From Eubacterium coprostanoligenes (GTDB lineage Bacteria; Bacillota; Clostridia; Oscillospirales; Acutalibacteraceae), in contig NZ_FUWW01000014.1 of assembly GCF_900167205.1 (NCBI RefSeq), positions 1-50,661 of the forward strand: 50,661 nt of DNA. Reading direction: 5' to 3'. Positions 34,983 to 43,513 of the stretch are shown here, in pieces; the first letter of the stretch is position 1, and each line of letters opens with the position of its first letter. Under the pieces are notes generated by a model that saw only the letters and a list, made by a program, of their open reading frames with translations, was not told where the DNA came from and did no database searches. Made by a program: the position numbers and the translations under genes.

Positions 34983-36836
34983 TTAATAATCAAAGGTTTG
35001 TGCAATATGTTTTTGCATATCGTCATATGCCTCGGCAACTCTCTTGCTCTTTGACACCTCGGCAACTCCGACTCTCCACCACGATTCAAATCCCGGTGTC
35101 ATAGTTTTTGGAAGCACCTTGATGTCGAACAAAACAGGTCTGTCCTGCTTTTTGGCATCCTCAAGAGCCGATTTCAGCTCTGCCGATGTGCGAATTGAAT
35201 ATGCCTTTGCGCCGTATCCCTCTGCGATTTTTGCAAAATCAACAGCGATTTCGTCACCGTCAAGCATACCTGTTTTTGGATTTCTTGCACGGAACACAGT
35301 GCCGAAAGTATCTGTGCCCTGATTGTTTTGCAAATTTTCAATACAGCCCCAACCAAGATTGTCAAAAAGGCAAATATTAATCTTCAAACCTTCTTGAATA
35401 GCTGTGTATAATTCGCTGTGACCCATAAGGAACGAACCGTCACCACAGAAGGTGTACACCTCTGCTTCAGGCTTTGCAAGTTTTGCACCGAGAGCACCGT
35501 TGACCTCGTAACCCATATTGGAATATCCGTATTCCATATGATAAGTTCTGACGCCGTTAGGTCTGAAAAGTCTTTGCATATCGCCCGGAAGTGAGCCTGC
35601 CGAACCGAGTGCAATGTCGCCCTCGCTCATAAATTCATTGATGATACCGAGAGCAAGAGTTTGATTAAGTCCGCCCTCAAGCTCGGTTGAATAATACTCG
35701 TCAACAATAGCGTTCCACTCTTTTTTGGCGTCTGCAATTTCGGTTGTATATGCGGTTTTATATCCGTCAAGTGATTCAATAAGCGCCGTCAAAGTTTCCT
35801 TGGCATCGGCAACAATTGCCTGAGCATCCATTTTGTACGCATCGAACGGACAAATATTTATGCCGAGCACCTTTCTGTCCTCGTTGAAAAGCCACTTTGA
35901 CGAAGTGGTAAAATCTGTAAATCTTGTGCCGACACCGATAACAAGGTCTGCATCTCTGCCGATAACATTAGCCGCCTTGCCGCCTGTCACACCGATACCG
36001 CCCAAATTGAGCGGATGATTCCAATCAATAAGTCCCTTGCCTGCCTGAGTTTCGGACACAGGAATGTTGTATTTTTCGGCAAGAGCCTGAAGCTCTTTTT
36101 CCGCACCTGAATATCTTACACCGCCACCGCAAACGATAATCGGCTTTTTTGCGGATCTAATCATCTGTGTTGCACGGTCAAGCTGTGAAGCACTTACAGG
36201 TCGTCTGTCGATATGCCAAACTCGTTTTTGGAGGAAGTGCTCCGGGTAATCATATGCCTCACCCTCAACATCTTGAGGCATTGCAAGGCAAACCGCACCC
36301 GTGTCGGCAGGGTCGGTGAGCACTCTCATTGCATTTATGCAGGCAGTCATAAGCTGTTCGGGGCGAATAATTCTGTCAAAATAATGGCAAACACCCTTGA
36401 ACGCATCCGTAACCGTTCTGCCGTAATTGTCAAAAAATTCTGCCTGTTGCAAAACAGGGTCGGGTTGACGACAAGCGAATGTGTCACCCGGCAGGACAAG
36501 AAGCGGAATTCTGTTTGCAGTTGCACAACCACATGCAGTCACCATATTGGTTGCACCCGGACCGATAGACGAAACGCAAGGAATAATTGCCTTTCTGTCC
36601 ATTTGTTTTGCATAAGCAACAGCGGCAAGAGCCATATTCTGCTCGTTTTTGCCCTGATAAAATTTCAAATTATGACCGCCCTGTTCAAGTGCCTGACCAA
36701 CTCCGACTACACAGCCGTGACCGAAGATGCCAAAAATTCCGCTGACGAATTTTGACTCAACTCCGTCTACTTCTATGTATTGGTTATCAAGGAACTTGAG
36801 AAGCGCCTGCGCCATTGTCAATCTTTCTCGTTTCAT
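34983..36836 (-). CDS. iolD: 3D-(3,5/4)-trihydroxycyclohexane-1,2-dione hydrolase (IolD)
   Basis: 617 aa, close to B. subtilis IolD. Thiamine-diphosphate enzyme: pyrimidine domain with [17 protein letters not shown] and [20 protein letters not shown]; central domain with [15 protein letters not shown]-terminal ThDP/Mg2+ motif [19 protein letters not shown] with ICLFDN after it. It hydrolyses the ring C-C bond of the IolE product to 5-deoxy-glucuronate. Start: ATG at 36836 with GGGGTGACGAT; an ATG seven codons later is possible. It lies 15 bp after iolG and 19 bp before iolE. The late [11 protein letters not shown] segment also matches the family. Confidence 0.95.
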   Translation of the reverse strand: MKRERLTMAQALLKFLDNQYIEVDGVESKFVSGIFGIFGHGCVVGVGQALEQGGHNLKFYQGKNEQNMALAAVAYAKQMDRKAIIPCVSSIGPGATNMVTACGCATANRIPLLVLPGDTFACRQPDPVLQQAEFFDNYGRTVTDAFKGVCHYFDRIIRPEQLMTACINAMRVLTDPADTGAVCLAMPQDVEGEAYDYPEHFLQKRVWHIDRRPVSASQLDRATQMIRSAKKPIIVCGGGVRYSGAEKELQALAEKYNIPVSETQAGKGLIDWNHPLNLGGIGVTGGKAANVIGRDADLVIGVGTRFTDFTTSSKWLFNEDRKVLGINICPFDAYKMDAQAIVADAKETLTALIESLDGYKTAYTTEIADAKKEWNAIVDEYYSTELEGGLNQTLALGIINEFMSEGDIALGSAGSLPGDMQRLFRPNGVRTYHMEYGYSNMGYEVNGALGAKLAKPEAEVYTFCGDGSFLMGHSELYTAIQEGLKINICLFDNLGWGCIENLQNNQGTDTFGTVFRARNPKTGMLDGDEIAVDFAKIAEGYGAKAYSIRTSAELKSALEDAKKQDRPVLFDIKVLPKTMTPGFESWWRVGVAEVSKSKRVAEAYDDMQKHIAQTFDY

Positions 36837-36851
36837 ATCGTCACCCCGTTA

Positions 36852-37865
36852 TCAACATTCAATTTCTGAAAGTTTAACAGGACGATGTTCTGCAACCGAC
36901 AACTTTGCAGCCAAGCCGAGGCGGAGTGCCTCCAAGCCGTCATTTACTGTTGTCTTTGTCGGAACATCATTTTGAACGGCATTGATAAATTCTTTCATTT
37001 CGTCTGCAAACGACTGCATATATCTTTCAAGGAAGAAATAAAGAGGCTTGTCGGTGCGATTGCCGTCATTATTGATGTAAGCAACATTTGTAGGAGTATC
37101 GTTTGACGCAGAAGCCTGACCGCCCGAACCGAACACTTCAAGTCTTTGGTCGTAGCCGTAGCAAGCCTTACGGCAATTGTCAATAACACCTATTGCACCA
37201 CTCTTAAATTTGAGCGCAACAAGTGCGGTGTCAACATCTCCGGCCTCGCCGATTGCAGGGTCAACCATAACGGTAGCGTTGGCATAAACTTCTTCTACCT
37301 CACCACCGATAAAGCGAGCCATATCAAAATCGTGAACTGTCATATCAAGGAAGATACCGCCCGAAACCTTGACATATTCAATTGCCGGAGGTTCAGGGTC
37401 ACGAGATGTAATTTTTATTGTTTGGAGCTTGCCGAGCTTGCCCTCATTTGCAAGGCGTTTGATTTCGGCAAAGTTGTGGTCATATCTTCTGTTGAAGCCG
37501 ATTTGAAGTTTTACACCTGCTTTTTCAACAGCAGAAATAACTTTCTTGATTTTTGCAACGGTCAAATCAACAGGCTTTTCGCAGAAAATGTGCTTGCCTG
37601 CCTCGGCAGCCTCAACCGCAATGTCTGCGTGAGTGTCGGTTGACGAGCAAATAAGAACCGCCTCAATTTCAGGGTTGTTAAGGATTTCGTGATAATCCGC
37701 ACAAGCGTTTGGAATTCCCAATTCATCGGCAACTTTCATTGCACCTTCCAAATAAATGTCCGAAATTGCAACGATTTCCGCCTGCGGAATATGATAAGTA
37801 ATTGATTTTGCATGAACCTGTCCGATTCTTCCGGCACCGATAATGCCCACCTTAAGCTTTTGCAT
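36852..37865 (-). CDS. iolG: Inositol 2-dehydrogenase (Gfo/Idh/MocA family)
   Basis: 337 aa. N-terminal Rossmann domain: VGIIGAGRIGQVHAKS, then ICSSTDTHADIAVEAAEAG and the catalytic EKP lysine in HIFCEKPVDLT. The C-terminal domain holds GGIFLDMTVHDFDMARFIGG, with the conserved Asp and His of inositol dehydrogenases. It oxidises myo-inositol to scyllo-inosose with NAD+. Assignment rests on both motifs and on position ahead of iolD and iolE; related scyllo-inositol dehydrogenases cannot be fully excluded. Start: ATG after AAAGGGGCAATAGCT. First gene of the operon. Confidence 0.9.
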   Translation of the reverse strand: MQKLKVGIIGAGRIGQVHAKSITYHIPQAEIVAISDIYLEGAMKVADELGIPNACADYHEILNNPEIEAVLICSSTDTHADIAVEAAEAGKHIFCEKPVDLTVAKIKKVISAVEKAGVKLQIGFNRRYDHNFAEIKRLANEGKLGKLQTIKITSRDPEPPAIEYVKVSGGIFLDMTVHDFDMARFIGGEVEEVYANATVMVDPAIGEAGDVDTALVALKFKSGAIGVIDNCRKACYGYDQRLEVFGSGGQASASNDTPTNVAYINNDGNRTDKPLYFFLERYMQSFADEMKEFINAVQNDVPTKTTVNDGLEALRLGLAAKLSVAEHRPVKLSEIEC

Positions 37866-37931
37866 AGCTATTGCCCCTTTTTTGTAAAATTTGCAGGATT
37901 TTCCCTGCTTATATCAAGATATATCAAAATT

Positions 37932-37960
37932 ATTTTATCATACAGTATAGGCGTTTTCAA
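37932..37960 (-). promoter_or_regulatory. SigmaA-type promoter of the iolG-iolD-iolE operon
   Basis: Minus strand TTGAAA (37960-37955), 17 bp, TAAAAT (37937-37932). Confidence 0.7.
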
Positions 37961-38107
37961 CAAAATTTATTTAATAATAGTATACAAAATTAGGCATAGT
38001 ATCATAGTAAATTTCCACAAAACAAAAACATTCAGACTGTCGATAACTGTAATGCTCTCACTTATAATAAAAACACTTGAAATATCAAGGAAGCCCTAAA
38101 AGAATAA

Positions 38108-38136
38108 TTGACAATAAAATCTAATACAATTATACT
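38108..38136 (+). promoter_or_regulatory. SigmaA-type promoter of the 208-aa orphan gene
   Basis: TTGACA (38108-38113), 17 bp, TATACT (38131-38136); close to consensus. Confidence 0.8.
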
Positions 38137-38204
38137 TATATTAAAAATGAAAGCATTGGAAGCCCTGTTTTGGTAAAGAACAAATTTGTTAGGAGTAGAT
38201 AGCA

Positions 38205-38831
38205 GTGTTTTGTCAAAGTGATGTTTTTTGGAATAACATTAGTGAACAAAATGTTAGCGGAGATGATATTGCGGAGTATATATATTCCTCGGATTATCTT
38301 AACACTCAAAATCCAACAGAATATTGTGAGATAGAAAATGAATATAATCCTGATTTGATTCGTTATTTTTTTGAAGCAGAGAAATATCAAACCGAAGAAG
38401 AATACAAAGAAATATTCTTTCAGGGGTTTCTTGACGGAGATATTGACAAAAAAGAGTATTATGCCGCAGAATTGGCTTTTAAAAATCTCATTAATATATT
38501 GTCTGTAAAAAGTAATGTTTATGTTTATTATGAGTTTTTAGCGCCTATTGACAAAAACTCTCCTTTTCATAACAGCAGTGATGTGGATTTTGATTTTGAA
38601 TTTGTTAAGAGCAATCAAGGCAAATTTGTTCAAATTGTTGATAAATTTAAACTTGAACAAATCAGTATTTTGTTTGCAAGAGAAATCGTCATCGGATATT
38701 TAATTTTTGACAATATTAAATCTGTTTTGGTTTGCAGTGGAATGCACGGATATATCCTTTCGGCTGAAAAACTGAACCGCAAATTGCTGAATGATATTTC
38801 GTCACAAGTCAGAATAGAAAAAGTATACTAA
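38205..38831 (+). CDS. Unrecognised acidic protein of 208 aa
   Basis: I do not recognise this protein. It starts at GTG (38205) with AGGAG 9 bp before it and is driven by a near-consensus promoter, so it is probably a real gene. The first 90 residues are strongly acidic and aromatic (GDDIAEYIYSSDYL, YCEIENEYNPDLIRYFFEAE, FLDGDIDKKEYYAAELAF). The rest alternates short strands and helices (VYVYYEFLAP, ISILFAREIVIGYLIFDNI, SVLVCSGMHGYILSAEKLNR). No signal peptide or membrane helix. A cytoplasmic all-purpose fold such as an immunity-type protein is possible, but there is no positive evidence. Confidence 0.65.
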   Translation: MFCQSDVFWNNISEQNVSGDDIAEYIYSSDYLNTQNPTEYCEIENEYNPDLIRYFFEAEKYQTEEEYKEIFFQGFLDGDIDKKEYYAAELAFKNLINILSVKSNVYVYYEFLAPIDKNSPFHNSSDVDFDFEFVKSNQGKFVQIVDKFKLEQISILFAREIVIGYLIFDNIKSVLVCSGMHGYILSAEKLNRKLLNDISSQVRIEKVY

Positions 38832-38871
38832 ATCATACATGTTTTAATTCTCTCTATTTTCCTCGACAAAG

Positions 38872-39153
38872 AGTATATCATACCGTGAAAGACCTATTGA
38901 TTGGTCAATGGTAGAGTTTTTTGTTTCGTATAATTTTAGGCATCAAGGCGTGGCAACGGAAGCCGTCAGGCAGATTTTCAATGTTTGGCATATCAAATAT
39001 CATAAAGCCAACACAGCAAGCGTAGTGCTGTGGACCAAGATAGCAAAAATGTATGACAAGAATGCCAAGCTCTGTATAGGTGATGAGCCTCTTTCAGAGA
39101 CGGAACAGAGGCAAGCGCATTGTTTTTTGAAGTTAAATAAAGGAATAAGATTT
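38872..39153 (+). pseudogene. Remnant of a GNAT-type acetyltransferase
   Basis: Translated in the frame of the next gene, this gives SISYRERPIDWSMVEFFVSY then NFRHQGVATEAVRQIFNVW. The last part fits the acetyl-CoA-binding Q/RxxGxA/T motif (RHQGVATEA) of GNAT N-acetyltransferases. No credible start or upstream half is present, and the segment after it (KANTASVVLWTKIAKMYD) is short for the family. It runs in frame into the HAD gene, whose own ATG and Shine-Dalgarno lie at the junction. Confidence 0.55.
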
Positions 39154-39897
39154 ATGAACTACCCTAAAATGATTATTTTTGACTACGGTCATACCCTTTT
39201 ATACGAGCCTAATTGGAATACTGAACGAGGCAATGAAGCACTTTTAAATTACGCTGTCAAGAATCCTAACAACCGTACTGTTGAGGATATAAACAAAGGA
39301 GCAGAGCTGATTTTTGGTAAACATGTTGCCAAGGTGCGTAAGCTTGGTTACGACATCAGCGGGCATATTGCGCATCGGACGCTTTATGACTATCTTGGTA
39401 TCGAGTTTTCTCTTACTCCTGTGGAAATGGAAACAGTGTTTTGGGATAACGCATCATCAGGTGCCATTATGCCCGGTGCTGATAAAATGCTTGATTATCT
39501 CAAACAAAATGGTATCAGAACAGCTGTTATCAGCAATTTGTTATGGTCGGGAGAGGCACTTACAAAAAGACTGAACAGACTTTTGCCTGGTAATCAGTTT
39601 GAGTTTGTTATGACTTCAAGTGATTATTTTATCTGTAAGCCAAATCGCATCGTGTTTGACATCGCACTACAAAAAGCAGGACTTTCTGCTGAAGATGTGT
39701 GGTATTGCGGTGATCATCCTCAAAATGACGTTGAGGGTGCGGCACAGGTCGGGATTTTCCCTGTGTGGTTCGATAACTCCATTGACAAAGATTACATAGA
39801 CCGAGCAAATGAAAAACAGCCTCAATGCGACAATTTGTACATTCATGAGTGGGATGAAATGATTGAGGTGTTAGACAATTTAAAAACTAAAAGGTGA
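39154..39897 (+). CDS. HAD-superfamily hydrolase
   Basis: 247 aa from the ATG at 39154, preceded by AAAGGAATAAGATTT; the longer in-frame start would add the GNAT remnant. HAD motifs: I, IIFDYGHTLL (the second Asp of DxD is replaced by Gly, DYGHT); II, TAVISN; III, the lysine in CKPNRIVFDIAL; IV, YCGDHPQNDVEGA. The cap between I and II is helical (type C1). Such enzymes dephosphorylate small metabolites. The lost second aspartate of motif I would weaken phosphatase activity, and is seen in some HAD families such as dehalogenase-like ones. Substrate unknown. A possible monocistronic gene near the edge of the mobile island. Confidence 0.85.
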   Translation: MNYPKMIIFDYGHTLLYEPNWNTERGNEALLNYAVKNPNNRTVEDINKGAELIFGKHVAKVRKLGYDISGHIAHRTLYDYLGIEFSLTPVEMETVFWDNASSGAIMPGADKMLDYLKQNGIRTAVISNLLWSGEALTKRLNRLLPGNQFEFVMTSSDYFICKPNRIVFDIALQKAGLSAEDVWYCGDHPQNDVEGAAQVGIFPVWFDNSIDKDYIDRANEKQPQCDNLYIHEWDEMIEVLDNLKTKR

Positions 39898-40142
39898 ATC
39901 ACAATGAATACGACATGCAAACAGTTTAAAAACCGCTACGCAAAAGCTGTTGCTAATCTTCAAAAGCAATGGCAAACTGAAGCCATAACCTATGGATTTT
40001 GTTGCCGATTCTGAAGATAAAATTTTTGTCTGTGCAAATACATATTGACAATAATCTCAATATAAAAATCTTTTTTCATTTTGTTAAAAGAAAATACAAA
40101 AAGAACCAAAATCTTCGTGACTTTGGTTCTTTCTGCTTGGTA
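39898..40142. other. Intergenic stretch at the edge of the island
   Basis: Contains a doubtful 36-codon frame (39904-40014, starts MNTTCKQFKNRY) with no known match; it could be the broken start of a lost gene. After it comes a terminator at 40100-40132. Otherwise I see nothing here. Confidence 0.4.
40100..40132. terminator. Intrinsic terminator
   Basis: AAAGAACCAAA (40100-40110) pairs perfectly with TTTGGTTCTTT (40122-40132) around an 11-nt loop. It ends rightward transcription from the HAD gene and perhaps leftward transcription from the island. Confidence 0.75.
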
Positions 40143-40232
40143 TCAGAGCATCACCTTGACGGCAAAGCCACCTCTGAAGAAATAGGTGTTCGTCCAATAC
40201 CTGTTTGGTGGAGATGGCGGTAATCGCACTCC
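40143..40232 (-). pseudogene. Relic C-terminal tail of an earlier serine recombinase
   Basis: The minus strand gives CGVRLPPSPPNRYWTNTYFF and a stop at 40143. LPPSPPN parallels the SPSPPKK near the end of the intact recombinase next to it, and it is encoded by the same DNA core, CCATCTCCACCAAA. This looks like the scar of a previous insertion at the same attachment site. The reading is inference from a short match. Confidence 0.4.
40204..40217. other. Putative recombinase attachment core, outer copy
   Basis: TTTGGTGGAGATGG, repeated exactly at 40375-40388. The repeat spacing is 171 bp. It lies outside the intact recombinase gene, inside the relic tail. Confidence 0.5.
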
Positions 40233-40328
40233 GCAATGCCCACTTCGTGTGCGGCGCAGTGCTATTGTTCCGCGATTATATTTCAAAATGTTTTGCTGTG
40301 CAAAAATTTTGATTATATGCGGTTTCGA

Positions 40329-41831
40329 TTACCTTTTTGTTATAATAAAAAGACACCATTGACAAGGTGTCTTTTTTGGTGGAGATGGAGAAGCCAAATC
40401 CGATAAAGACTCTATTTCGGATAAATTCAGCGTTTTTACATTATCCTTGTAGTTGAAATAGAAATCAATCCTGTCATCGTAAAGAATTACCGAATTTACA
40501 AATGTGTTAATCAGCATTCTTCTGTTTTCCAAATCATTAGTATTCAGTTTTTTGAAATCATTGAACCAGTATTGCAGAAACTCCCTGTCCATAGTCGGAT
40601 GAGTCATACTTTCCTTTGCAATTTCTGTTTCAAGACTATCTCTCGTGTTTTCAAGCTCATCAAGTCGCTGTTTGGTTGACCTTGTGATGATGCCCTGCTC
40701 TATGGCACTAATCATATTGTCAATAGCGTGATTTGTTTGAGCAAGCTGTTTCTTCAAAGCCTTTAGAGTTGGACTTTCTTTATCTTGATATTTAAGTATC
40801 TTATCAATCAGTCTCTCAATCAGTTCATCATCATTGATAAATTTTATTACTTGATCAATAACGATGTTTTCTATCCAATCCTTTTTAACTGTCTTCTTAT
40901 CGCAGGTCTTTGTGCGTTTATTGTTGACACATTTGTAATAGGCATATCGTCTTGTTTTGGCATTACCGCTTTCGCCCACCATAAATGCTTTGCACTTCCC
41001 GCAATATAATTTTGTTGTCAGCAAGTAATCGTCAATCGCTTTGTGCCTTGATGGTGCTTTTTTATTTACCGATATAAGCTCCTGCACCTTATCAAAAACA
41101 TCTCTTGAAACTATTGCCGGAATGCCGTTTTCAATTACAGTACCGCTATAAACATAGTCGCCTGCATATCGTCTGTTGGACAATATGTTTGCAATGTTAT
41201 TAACCGTAAACTTTCTTCCGACATTGTTCATTAATCCTTTGGCATTAAGCGAATCCTTGATTTCACTTTGCGTCATACCGGCAATGTAGTTATTGAATAT
41301 TTCACGAACTATGGCAGCTGTTGTCGGATTTATTTGATAGTGCTGTTCATCATCAATGGTAAATCCAAGAGCAACCGTGCCACCGTTGTATTTGCATTTT
41401 AAGGCATTTTCGGTTAAACCACGATTTATCTTTTCTGCAAGCTCTGCCGAATAATATTCTGCGTAACCCTCAAGCATTGATTCAAGGAGTATTCCTTCTG
41501 CACCGCTTGAAATTGCTTCCGTAGCCGAGATAACCTTAACGCCATTCTTTTTCAAAATGTTTTTGTAGTGGGCAGAGTCATAACGATTACGAGAAAACCT
41601 ATCAAGCTTCCAAACTATAACTACATCAAAAATCCCTTTTGAGCTATCCTTAATCATTTGCTGAAACTCAGGACGGTTATCAGTTTTGGCTGACAACGCC
41701 CTGTCAATGTATTCGCCGACTATCTGAATATCATTGTGTTGGGCAAATGCAGTACATTCCCTAAGCTGACCGTCAATAGACTCCTCACGCTGATTATCAC
41801 TTGAGTATCGTGCGTAAATTACACCTGTCAT
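40329..41831 (-). CDS. Large serine recombinase (integrase of the island)
   Basis: 500 aa. Resolvase domain at 1-145: GVIYARYSSDNQ with the catalytic serine, YIDRALSAKTDNRPEFQQMI, and the active-site arginines in WKLDRFSRNRYDSA. Recombinase domain at 155-260 (ALGFTIDDEQHYQINPTTAA, ILSNRRYAGDYVYSG). Zinc ribbon at 280-330 (LYCGKCKAFM, YYKCVNNKRTKTC), then a coiled-coil (QLAQTNHAIDNMISAIEQ). The enzyme family integrates and excises mobile elements at short att sites. The last residues (SPSPPKKTPCQWCLFIITKR) are encoded by the putative att core and then by a terminator-like hairpin at 40347-40377, so the tail probably comes from the target DNA. Start: ATG after GAGGTGATATA. Next to a defence island. 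Confidence 0.9.
   Translation of the reverse strand: MTGVIYARYSSDNQREESIDGQLRECTAFAQHNDIQIVGEYIDRALSAKTDNRPEFQQMIKDSSKGIFDVVIVWKLDRFSRNRYDSAHYKNILKKNGVKVISATEAISSGAEGILLESMLEGYAEYYSAELAEKINRGLTENALKCKYNGGTVALGFTIDDEQHYQINPTTAAIVREIFNNYIAGMTQSEIKDSLNAKGLMNNVGRKFTVNNIANILSNRRYAGDYVYSGTVIENGIPAIVSRDVFDKVQELISVNKKAPSRHKAIDDYLLTTKLYCGKCKAFMVGESGNAKTRRYAYYKCVNNKRTKTCDKKTVKKDWIENIVIDQVIKFINDDELIERLIDKILKYQDKESPTLKALKKQLAQTNHAIDNMISAIEQGIITRSTKQRLDELENTRDSLETEIAKESMTHPTMDREFLQYWFNDFKKLNTNDLENRRMLINTFVNSVILYDDRIDFYFNYKDNVKTLNLSEIESLSDLASPSPPKKTPCQWCLFIITKR
40375..40388. other. Putative recombinase attachment core, inner copy
   Basis: TTTGGTGGAGATGG lies inside the 3' end of the recombinase gene, where it encodes SPSPPK. 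Identical to 40204-40217. Confidence 0.5.
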
Positions 41832-42155
41832 TATATCACCTCAAGTGTATATAACCATAATAAAAAAGATATTGCAAGTTATTTAAATAAGAATTTAAAA
41901 GTTTTATAAAAGTATAAATAATCTTCAATTATTGCATACAAACAAAAACAACAGTTGTTTCTACAACTAACAAACAATATTCTAAGGTTAGGCTTGTTCA
42001 CATTAATAGACGAAAAAATTTTTAATGATAAATGATTAAATATATGATTAATTAGATGACCGCAAAATTGATTTAATATTATCCTTTTCAATTGTATAAT
42101 GATATCTTAAATAAAAGAATACAAACTCAGCTAATTATGGGGGGAGTTTTACATA
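41832..42155. other. AT-rich intergenic stretch
   Basis: No credible gene. It holds a small hairpin (AGTTGTTTCTACAACT near 41954) and a strong ribosome-binding site GGGGGGAG (42139-42146) before the ISL3 remnant. A TATAAT at about 42097 lacks a well-spaced -35. Confidence 0.5.
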
Positions 42156-42259
42156 ATGAGTAAAAATTCCACTTGATTCAACTAAACCCTCAATATGGCT
42201 ACAAAAACTTCGAGCGTTTCAGAAAACGCATACTATTTATGTTTTCTGATGCTGCTTAA
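42156..42259 (+). pseudogene. ISL3-family transposase remnant, frameshifted
   Basis: An ATG behind GGGGGGAG opens MSKNST and stops at TGA (42174-42176). In the frame beginning at 42176 the text continues IQLNPQYGYKNFERFRKRIL, then FMFSDAA and stop. One missing base would join the two as MSKNSTWIQLN. The GYKNFERFRKRIL segment matches the C-terminal end of ISL3 transposases (G(Y/F)xNFxxFRxRI), while the catalytic core is gone. An end-like inverted repeat follows at 42321-42348. The element is too small to move. Confidence 0.55.
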
Positions 42260-42267
42260 ACGCAAAA

Positions 42268-42301
42268 ATGCAGTCAAAGGCAAGCTTGCCTTTGACTGCA
42301 T
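42268..42301. repeat. Perfect 34-nt palindrome
   Basis: 17-bp arms (ATGCAGTCAAAGGCAAG and its exact complement) meet with no loop. An outer GATGCTG/CAGCATC pair (42248-42254 and 42302-42308) flanks it. Probably the transposase gene's terminator or a cruciform. Both arms are exact, unusual for decayed DNA. Confidence 0.7.
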
Positions 42302-42320
42302 CAGCATCCTTATTGTTTTA

Positions 42321-42348
42321 GGTCAACCCCAACTCTTGACAAAGAGCC
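42321..42348. repeat. Putative ISL3 right terminal inverted repeat
   Basis: Read on the minus strand: GGCTCTTTGTCAAGAGTTGG then GGTTGACC. GGCTCTTTGTCAA-type ends are characteristic of ISL3-group elements. I found no matching left end upstream of 42156. Confidence 0.5.
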
Positions 42349-42353
42349 AAAGT

Positions 42354-42387
42354 TTTAGGACACTATCATTGTTGACAGTGTCCTAAA
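42354..42387. terminator. Hairpin after the RES gene
   Basis: TTTAGGACACT and AGTGTCCTAAA arms, 12-nt loop. There is no T-run on the minus strand, so it may stop transcription poorly or only protect the RNA end. Confidence 0.45.
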
Positions 42388-42400
42388 TAGCACCAATAAT

Positions 42401-43513
42401 TTACGATTTGTTTTTGCTAATAAGTTCTTTTGTGTAACGAAGTTTTTTTACCTCATAAGTTCGACTATAAGTACATTTAAAACATTCCGGGTAAAAAATT
42501 GCCAAATTAGAACCTTTGCTATGCATAGCACTTTGATATTCTATACCATCAAAAACTGCTTGCCCTTTATCATCTACAATCGACATAATAAAATCACAGA
42601 TATACTGAGTTGGAAGATAATCTAAAGGACTATCTCCTCTTCGCATTGTGCGACTCATTTCTTCGTTGATTTTCAACAAATGATCTCTATTTATTGCAAG
42701 AGCCATGCAATCCACATCGTCACCAAATGGACTTATTTTATGTATTAATTTTAAGTCAACAACCTTGATTGGCTTTAATTGTTTAAAAGTTCCAATGGTA
42801 ACATAATCATATTCTGCAGCACGAATCTCGTGATAGGTGGTTTCTCTATCATTTGTCAAATACAATCTGCTAATTCCAACCGAATTGGCTCTGCCATCTG
42901 TAGCTTTATCTTTCGGTGGAGCTCCCATTTCACTTGGCGAAAAACCATCTTGGTTTTTTGCAATTCTGCCCCTATAGAAACGTTGTTTGCTTATAGGAAT
43001 ATCTTTGCTAATATCCATACAATATTTTCTCAATAAATCTTTATCTATTAAGTCTGTATGAAAACGATTCTTATGTTTTAATGCCTCAACAAAATCATCC
43101 CATTTTTCAGCACGTAGTATAGAGTTATTACTTAAATATTCCTTGTCGTATTTTTCTGGAATTCCAACAGGTACTTCAAAAACTATTGGGTAATCTTCTA
43201 ATACAGTCGGAGATAAACTTTTTAGTATATTAAGGATTGATTCATTTGATATATCAGAAAAAATATCCCAATCGTTCTTTATTGCATCAACTAATGATCT
43301 GCGTTCACCAATTGGGTAATTCTCAGGCAAATCGTTTTCAGCTGTGTAAATAGATAGGAGATTGTCAAACATTCCGAACAAAGTTGAATCTTTTTCAGTA
43401 TCATATACCTTTACATCCATTGTACCGCATATAGGACAAGAGCCTAAAGATCCACGCTCTTCAATAATTGATTTTATTTCTAAATTGTGAAAACAATTAC
43501 TACAAAAGATCAT
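42401..43513 (-). CDS. RES-domain protein with N-terminal zinc ribbon (NAD+-degrading-type effector)
   Basis: 370 aa. Residues 1-40 have a zinc ribbon: CSNC (4-7) and CPIC (26-29). Residues 40-170 are helical, like the HEPN/RES N-terminal domains. Residues 175-345 form a RES domain: QRFYRGR (177-183), GRANSVGISRLYLTNDRETT with YHEIRA (207-232, holding the conserved R, Y and E), and FDGIEYQSAMHSKGSNLAIF (321-340) with the conserved serine. RES proteins such as Res/MbcT toxins consume NAD+. No Xre-type antitoxin is adjacent. The ATG shares one base with the stop of the sce7725 gene (TAATG), so translation is coupled. Likely the effector of a defence operon, which is inference. Confidence 0.85.
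   Translation of the reverse strand: MIFCSNCFHNLEIKSIIEERGSLGSCPICGTMDVKVYDTEKDSTLFGMFDNLLSIYTAENDLPENYPIGERRSLVDAIKNDWDIFSDISNESILNILKSLSPTVLEDYPIVFEVPVGIPEKYDKEYLSNNSILRAEKWDDFVEALKHKNRFHTDLIDKDLLRKYCMDISKDIPISKQRFYRGRIAKNQDGFSPSEMGAPPKDKATDGRANSVGISRLYLTNDRETTYHEIRAAEYDYVTIGTFKQLKPIKVVDLKLIHKISPFGDDVDCMALAINRDHLLKINEEMSRTMRRGDSPLDYLPTQYICDFIMSIVDDKGQAVFDGIEYQSAMHSKGSNLAIFYPECFKCTYSRTYEVKKLRYTKELISKNKS

Larger units (their letters stand above)
37866..38204. other. Divergent intergenic region between iolG and the orphan gene
   Basis: Holds the two promoters listed separately, a small GCAGGGAAAATCCTGC hairpin (37893-37908) in the iolG leader, and a tandem repeat TTGATATATCTTGATATA on the minus strand (37930-37913) just downstream of the iolG -10, which could be a regulator site. 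GGAAGCCCT is repeated on both sides of the orphan gene's promoter (38089 and 38158). No gene is visible. Confidence 0.55.
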
